Below, in pieces: positions 57,992 to 64,000 of a stretch of 64,000 nucleotides of DNA (positions are counted from its first letter, which is position 1; every line of letters begins with the position of its first letter). Under the pieces are notes generated by a model, which worked only from the letters and a program-made list of their open reading frames with translations, did no database searches and was not told where the DNA came from. The position numbers were made by a program, and so were the translations under genes. This stretch comes from Gnetum montanum (Eukaryota > Streptophyta > Gnetopsida > Gnetales > Gnetaceae). Location of the stretch: assembly GCA_015680685.1 (NCBI GenBank), contig MNCI01012628.1, positions 822,977 to 886,976 on the forward strand, written 5' to 3'.

Positions 57992-59556
57992 GAACCACAT
58001 CTCATAAATTTCCCCACTCTATTTACTATAATCAAGTGTGTGAACCCCAATGGGGTAAGTATGACCACATTTCAATGTTTCCAACATGCAAGGATCCTCA
58101 TCTTTCATTTATTAATCCTTTCCATCCTTAACTATTTAGTTATGGGGGATACCCCCCATTCTAGTAACAAGCAGGATTAATAGTCACTTTTCATTTTCTT
58201 CAATTTTACAATTTTTGTTTTCCATTTTTTCATCTTTTAACTTCTTGTTCTATCTTTTTATCTTTTTTGTCTTTTTATCTTTTTATAAGTAATCTCGTCT
58301 ACGAATAAGACACTCATGTGACTTGTTGGTTGAGGTGTGTTCTATGTTATCGAGTCTTGAACGATCGATTATTTGGACAGTGAGCCCATTACACCCACTT
58401 ATCCATTCTACAAATAAGAGGTTATGTTCGAGGGTACAGTGATATTCTTGACATTCTTAAAACTCAAAATTAATTTCGTGTTCATTGTACCTAGAATGAA
58501 GAAGGATGGACCAAGAGGGAATGTTTAGGGTGTGACATCAAGGGGACCTGCGAATTCTCTTTGGTGACGTCTGTGAGAGTTATCATGCAACGTGGTTGTA
58601 CTAAGATCCTTGTAGATCTAACAAAAAATGAGAGTAAGAGTAATCAAAAGGCACTCAAAATCCAATACTATTCTAGGGGGTCCCACTAGAAAGACATATA
58701 CCCATTCCTGAAGGTTGGTGGGCTCTCTGGATTCAGCAATCAATAAAAAAAGAAAAGAGAGAGAGAAGAAAAAAGAGAAAACAAAAAAAAGTGCCACAAA
58801 ACAAAAATCACTCCTCCCTTGAATAAAACATCAAGTGATCATACGCCTTGTTGTTACGGTACTCTCACAGTCACTCATCATGGGAAGAAATAATGCGGTG
58901 TCACTGATTAGAGGAATGGACTTGGTCCTGATCTTGGAACAATGGGTTAATGACACATTAATCATGCTTTACATGCAGAATTCATTATTCCCTGGGTCAG
59001 TTACCTCATGTCCCAATCTCTACAATCCCTTCTATATTCAGTTTCATCTCTCTGTTCATATGATTGTAGCTCATGTCTCGTATAGCATACAATTCTTATG
59101 TCATTCCGTTGATATTTACATGTGTGTGTTTTGTGGAACTAGTGCGAATTACCTTTAATCCTTCTAGTGTCCACGAACACTTTTAAGTGTGGTTACACAA
59201 GGGCATTATAGGTTGGAACCTGCTTTGGGGAGGACCCACTTGTGTAATCTTTTGTAATTTGCACTCATGACCCATCTTCCACACACCATTCATTACCCTT
59301 AGCATATTTCCAATGAATTTCTTTCCCTTATTACTATCCCTCCGATTCAACATTCCTATGAACTATCACATAGCCTTTTTCTCTACCATCCGAGGTCCTT
59401 ATTGATAAATTCCACACCATCATAATTTTCATGCCTTCAAAACTAGTTAAATTACCCTAGAACCCTTTAACCCACACCCACGTGTCCTTAATTTCCACTT
59501 TTAATTCCAAGAAAACCTTCAAAATTCGGTATTTTTCCCTCCGCCTAAACATCAAT
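57992..59556 (+). other. Spacer between gag and ORF2
   Basis: No protein motif. It holds a short GGGGGATACCCCCC palindrome at about 58,145, an A/G-rich polypurine stretch at 58,745-58,798, and CTGCTTTGGGGAGGACCCAC at 59,230-59,249, the counterpart of the 3' non-coding block of the 11.2-kb element (17,700). This marks where pol has been lost: the sequence passes from gag tail to 3' non-coding sequence without RT or integrase. Confidence 0.65.
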
Positions 59557-59606
59557 AGGCCACGATATCGCATACGCAATATCACATCACATTCAACTAT
59601 AAATAG
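59557..59606 (+). promoter_or_regulatory. Internal LTR-like promoter upstream of ORF2
   Basis: GGCCACGATATCGCATACGC plus AATATCACATCAC reproduces the GATATC-box cluster at the start of the family's U3 (compare 13,799-13,860). A TATA box, CTATAAATAGGAGA, follows at 59,597-59,610. In the LTRs these two elements always occur together in this order. Here they stand alone, about 470 bp before the ORF2 start codon, with no CTCATCA end or primer site after them. Promoter function is inferred. Confidence 0.62.
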
Positions 59607-60078
59607 GAGACCCCCCACAACACTTAACATCATTTTCCACAATTCACACAGGGGAGTTTTTCGAATTTTTTTTTTACAACTTGCAATTGTGAGACCCTTG
59701 CTTTTCTACCTATATCTCGCTCACTGGTACTTCGATTTTCATTCCGTCTGAGCCTACTTGAACCCGGATTGTTCAGCTTAGTCGTGGGGGAGGGACACAC
59801 GGTGAATAGCACATAAATTTTTTGGAATTTATCATTACCCAAAGGACATTATCAAGGGTAATTAACTATAACATTAAGGATAATTATGCTGAAAATAATT
59901 TCACCGCTTTAGACTTACTGGGAAACTAAAATTGGAAACCACCTAAGTAAAGAGGACTCACTATTATAATCTTTTAGGACACATCACATGGAGATAGAAT
60001 AAATTAATTAAGACAAGCAGTAAGGTATAACTTAACTTTAGAAACAACCTTACTAACACTTCGCCCGTGTGATTGCAA

Positions 60079-62864
60079 ATGGCCCCAAAACATGGATAAC
60101 AGGAAGGTCCTGCTCAAGGTGGAAGCAAAGGACTTAGGAAAGGCAAAGAACAAGTCCCTGCTGGATAGTAAGCAGAGTAGGAGGAATAATCATTTAGCAT
60201 TCACCAAGAGGACCCTACTACTATACAATCGAGGCAGGCAGAAGAAGGAGCTGCTGTAGCACTTGAACAAGGACAACATCTCACATTGCCCCAGAAGTGC
60301 GTTCAGGCTATCCATGAAAGGCGCACATTCACTGCGGTGATTGTGGAATTAAATTTTGAATCTTTCATAGATTTCACTCCTGAGGCTATTAGGGATCACC
60401 TCAAAGGGTCTCCCTTATGGCCTATCCTCTCTACAAGCGATTCCTGGTACCTAAGGGAAACATACCAGTTTTGGCACAATAGAGAACAAGGCACCATCAT
60501 TAACATTTGCAGTGTGATAATTGATTTCTCTGTGCAGGAAGTTTCAGAAGTATTAAACCTACCAAATACAAGGCCCAAGGTTTCTCAGTTTTCTACCGGT
60601 TCAGACCTTGATGTGTGATGAGTTTGGTTGGAAAGGGCATATGCAAGGATAAGACATTTGGAGAGTTGAAAACAGAAGAAAGGATCTATTTCAAAATTGA
60701 AACATATCACCTCTTCCCCACGAAGGGCCTAAAAAGGATTTCAAAATATGTGGCAAGGGGATGTGTAGTGCTGATGGGAAAGATTAATGCTAACCTACCT
60801 CATCTATATTTTACAAAGGTCCTAAGGTAGTTTGAAGAATGGAAGACAAGGAAACTTTCCTTACCCTTCCCTTGTCTTATCAGGAAGTTGTGCCAACGTG
60901 TTGGTATCAAAGGATACGCTAATGATGTCCTCCAAAAAGCCTAAAATGCTTCATATGCTAAATTATTAAAGCCACCAATTGCAAGGAAAATCACTGGTGA
61001 GACGTTGGGACCAAAACAAGAAAAAGAATAGATGGCTGGACCAACTACAACTCAACTTGCAGGGCCCAACCAACTTCCAAGCATGGGACCCAGCCAACAA
61101 CAAGAAGCAGGGCCTAGCATAGGCCAGGATCAACTACTGCCACAAGATTATAGACCATCGATGAGCCATCTCAAGGCCATCGCTGAGACAGTCAGTTGGG
61201 GAAGTTGTGATGACGCAAATCTCTTCTGCGTCATTGACGATGCCATACAGCCCACAGCTTCTTTGGATCATGCAAGGGGTGAGGTGTCCATCCATATAGG
61301 AGGAGGGGAAAGTACTTGGTCACAACAGATCTCAGGAAATGCTGCATCTTTCCAAGTGCAATTAGAAACTAGTGAAGGGGCCACAGTGGTGGTCATGCAA
61401 CACCAGGATGCAGCGAGAGCCACAAAAGTGGTCATAGACCACATTAAAGAATCATTCAATATACCTATTGTGCCACCGGTAGATCTCACAAGAGTACGGG
61501 ATGCTCAAACTTTGGCCGAAACCTTAATGACTCCTACGAAACATGAGGATGCACTTGATCAATTACGAAAAATAGGACAAGTAATGAAGTCCCTGTTTGA
61601 CATTCCTTAAGATGTTACAGCAATTCAATCAGATCTTATTTCCACTAAGAGGAAGCTGGTCTTGACAGAGTTGAGGGCTGAGCATGCTGAAGCAGAGATG
61701 CAGAAATTGCAAGAAAAGCTCGTGGCCTTACAAGCAGCATAGTGGGACCCTTTGCAATTTGTTCTCGTAGACTAGTTGGACAGTTTCAAAACTGAGCAAC
61801 TAACCAAACTACTAATGGAGAATAATAAGGTGGCAAAAGAAAAAGAGAAGGTTGTTTGGGATGCCTCTATAGCATAATCACAAACCCATGCGCATATCAA
61901 GGCACTCAAGGCCTTACAAGAGGAAAATAAGCAGCTTGTTGCCGATAACCTTCGGTTGACCTCTGTGGAGAAGCAAAAGAATGTTCTCGAAGAGCATTTC
62001 CATTAGTTGCAAGAACAATTCATCCAGGTCAACCAAGACATGAGCCGTTTAGCCAGGGATAATCGAACCCTCTCAATGGAGGAGGTATGCGCCATCTGCC
62101 AAAAGAAAGCTATCGAAATAAGCACGTGGCAAAATGAGACTAAATGGCATGAAAAGCCAAAGGAGCACTTCCAGGACCAGGTGGAGATGTACAAACAAAT
62201 CCTTAAGAAGGAGATTCATATGGCCAAGGCCCACATCAATGCTATCAGTGCTCAACACACTGACTGGTGGACCATATTGGACACATATGCCTTCATCCAC
62301 CAGGCGAAAGTTAAGAACCAGGAACTGCAGATCCAAGATCTTACAGAATACATGGAGTTGGCAAACCTGTGGTATGCCAACCTTGCCATGTTAACAGCAG
62401 GGCGCCCGAGGATAGAGCTTGAACAATGGGTAGCTACCACCTACAACAAATATGAAACAGAATTTGCAGAATGCAAGAAGATATTGCAAAAACTGGAGAT
62501 TGCGAATTCTGAACTTGAGGTGGTGAAAGTAAGCTACCATGGACAAAAAGGTTTCACAACAGATTTGGCTCGATAGCTTGCGGATTTTCAAGAATATAAA
62601 GACAAAGCCAAAGCCTACGAGGAGGAACAATGGGTGTTTGTAGCCTAGTATGTCAAAGCAAATCAAATGTTTCCACAAATACCCTATCCATGGGAAGTGT
62701 TGACTCCATCAAACATTGGAACATTAGCATGGATAGTGCGAGACCCCCCAACCAAAGAGGAGAAACTCCAAGCCATACTTTAATGCCATCAGGCCCCAAG
62801 ACTTGGAGCACAAGACAAGGGGAAAGCACCTATGGAGGAGCCACCGACACCAGGAACTACATGA
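60079..62864 (+). pseudogene. ORF2: plant-transposon-domain plus coiled-coil protein, novel
   Basis: Start ATG at 60,079 (MAPKHG), end TGA at 62,864, about 928 codons. One frame change occurs near 60,613-60,620; before it the frame is open from 60,239 and after it the same frame serves to the end. N-terminal part: ESFIDFTPEAIRDHLKGSPLW, NICSVIIDFSVQEVSEVLNL, then YHLFPTKGLKRISKYVARG and LSLPFPCLIRKLCQRVGI. This order resembles the Transposase_32-type 'putative plant transposon protein' domain. Middle: Gln/Pro/Gly-rich (61,032-61,160). C-terminal half: long coiled-coil (61,620-62,640), with Gln/Glu/Lys heptads, then PTKEEKLQAIL and a GKAPMEEPPTPGTT tail. About fifteen stops, nearly all TAG/TAA that could derive from CAG/CAA. 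Role unknown. Confidence 0.68.
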
Positions 62865-63040
62865 GTTCCACCAATTTTGTAGCTATAGGATTTCCTTTCA
62901 CATTCTTTATGTTGTGTCTCAATTTTTTTTTATTCCACACTGTAGCATAAACCCATTCTCACCATTCAATAATCCCGTACCTATCCACTGTGTAATCAAT
63001 GGAGCTTGTTCTCACTATAACTCAACGATGAGTTTTCATT

Positions 63041-63054
63041 CAGTCGTGGGGGTA
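63041..63054 (+). promoter_or_regulatory. Polypurine tract
   Basis: CAGTCGTGGGGGTA directly precedes TGATGAG of the 3' LTR. The upstream GATGAGTTTTCATT matches the corresponding bases before the tract of the 11.2-kb element. A related GTCGTGGGGGAGGG is at 59,782. Confidence 0.85.
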
Positions 63055-63360
63055 TGATGAGTTGCCATTTTAGTTAACCGTGATATGCTCATCGCACTTA
63101 GGCTAGCTTAGATTCTCTCTCACCCTCTCTCTCTTAGCTTAGTTAATATCATTTCCCATTATATTCAGGAGTAGTAGTAGCATAGGAACACATCATACAC
63201 CTCATTCTAGACTAAATCATACATGACAAAGTTAACACTAGTCCAGATGGGAAGATAGTGAACTACGACCTAAGGGTAACTGTCTAGATACCACAACTAG
63301 TTCATCTGCGAAATGCTCATATTCATATGGTTGAGTGTAGGGGTACCTCACCACTCATCA
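63055..63360 (+). repeat. 3' LTR of the non-autonomous element, internally deleted
   Basis: 306 bp against 794 bp for the 5' LTR. After TGATGAGTTGCCATTTTAGT and GATA it jumps to TGCTCATCGCACTTAGGC, the counterpart of 55,771, so TATA, R and the GATATC boxes are lost. A second loss of about 23 bp follows CATCTG near 63,308. The outer end and target duplication are intact, so deletion happened after, or without disturbing, insertion. Confidence 0.9.
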
Positions 63361-64000
63361 ATGCATTAAGGAGTAACTGATTTCCTGTTGTTTCATTGTT
63401 TTTGATACTTGGATTTCAAATATAAGTCCATGGAGGATTGAGTTATTATTTTTCTCTAAAGGTTGTCATTATTACAAGTAATTTTAAGATTGATCTTATA
63501 AAATTAGTTTTCATGTCATTGTAAATCTCATTACATGTCTATTTTTAGAGGGTTAGATTAGTCTTTGATGTATCATATCATAGTGGTCAAAGTTTAGCAA
63601 AGACCTAATGTCATTTGTCCTTAAATCAAGCTTGTTTTAGATGTTTATTCTTCAAGTTGTCGGTCTTATCACTGGCCATTGATTCCAGCAATAAATTTGG
63701 ATATCATTATCCAACATATTGATTTTCATCAATTGTATAATAAAGATTGATATTAGCATTACTACTACCATGATAAAGTTCAATAATATTGTAGGAAATT
63801 TCAAAGAGTTTATCATGATCATCTTACCCCAACAACTAAGTTCAACAACCATAATCAATATATCAATTTTCACTCATTTCAAGAAACATCCAATAATAGC
63901 ATTAAATTTGCAAGCTATTTCTCACCATTGGGGCTAGATCTTGGGCATTTTGGTTTGTGATGTTTACTACATATTTTCTACTACTGTTATTTGAAAATGG
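63361..64000. other. No gene recognised
   Basis: Begins with the right atgca duplication. AT-rich, with short overlapping frames on both strands near 63,650-63,940 and no motif. Confidence 0.5.

Larger units (their letters stand above)
55278..63360 (+). mobile_element. Non-autonomous gypsy-family element with gag and an extra ORF
   Basis: Exact limits: TGATGAG at 55,278 and CTCATCA at 63,360, flanked by a perfect 5-bp duplication atgca (55,273-55,277 and 63,361-63,365). Contents in order: 5' LTR, tRNA-Asp primer site, gag in one frame, a non-coding spacer, an internal LTR-like promoter, a second reading frame of about 2.8 kb, polypurine tract, and an internally deleted 3' LTR. No protease, RT, RNase H or integrase motif is found. 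Ends and primer sites match the 11.2-kb element family, so that family's pol could have mobilised it. Length 8,083 bp. Confidence 0.93.

Noticed and set aside
58745-58798. Central polypurine tract of the 55,278 element
   Set aside because: It is A-rich with no match to the family's GTCRTGGGGGTA motif and lies in a region where pol is missing; simple low-complexity sequence is more likely.
60079-62864. Reassigned genetic code (TAA/TAG read as Gln, as in ciliates)
   Set aside because: Stops at Gln positions are frequent in ORF2, but the related gag-pol also has TGA at Arg and TAG at Trp positions, and the DNA has plant LTR elements. Deamination decay explains all of these.

Overview
The window is AT-rich plant nuclear DNA made almost entirely of nested, decayed Ty3/gypsy LTR retrotransposons. 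The evidence is gag, protease, RT, RNase H and integrase motifs, primer sites complementary to a plant-type tRNA-Asp 3' end, TG...CA LTRs with 5-bp target duplications, TATAAATA boxes and a PIF1-like helicase relic. The repeat load would suit a large-genome plant such as a gymnosperm, but nothing here fixes the species. I found no clearly intact host gene, no rRNA or tRNA gene and no CRISPR array.

Layout. 1-9.3 kb: old degenerate DNA with a minus-strand Tat-like RT/RNase H relic (about 2.7-3.9 kb) and an unidentified intron-containing coding-like relic (8.2-9.3 kb). 9.4-10.4 kb: copy A of a dispersed repeat called R here. 10.9-11.25 kb: a minisatellite. 11.8-15.4 kb: a plus-strand Tat-like gag/protease relic, interrupted by a solo LTR (13,793-14,606, duplication agtag) and followed by a full-length 11.2-kb minus-strand element (15,972-27,195). 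That element encodes gag-pol in one continuous frame broken only by stop codons; it also contains a 632-base N gap flanked by an exact 480-bp duplication. 28.8-29.7 kb: GC-richer, gene-like exon remnants. 30.4-37.9 kb: a broken plus-strand gypsy element whose distal pol is replaced by a tandem array (short AAGTCCCTAAAATTT repeats around about 870-bp units). 37.95-38.7 kb: PIF1-like helicase relic. 38.93-39.29 kb: foldback (MITE-like) element. 41.2-52.2 kb: R copy B, split by a pol-deleted gypsy derivative (41,684-48,539) and by a 3.1-kb TG...CA insertion (48,613-51,719) carrying a leucine-rich-repeat relic and a helicase-like P-loop. 55,278-63,360: a plus-strand non-autonomous element with a perfect atgca duplication; it keeps gag but has no recognisable pol and carries instead a separate reading frame of about 2.8 kb preceded by its own LTR-like promoter.

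How they relate. The elements starting TGATGAG and ending CTCATCA form one family with a shared tRNA-Asp primer site, polypurine tract (GTCRTGGGGGTA) and GATATC-rich U3. The 15,972-27,195 copy is the autonomous type. The 41,684 and 55,278 copies lack pol and would have needed its products. The most unusual item is the second reading frame of the 55,278 element: its N-terminal half resembles the plant-transposon-associated (Transposase_32-like) domain, its C-terminal half is coiled-coil, and nearly all its stops sit where a single C-to-T change in a Gln codon would explain them.
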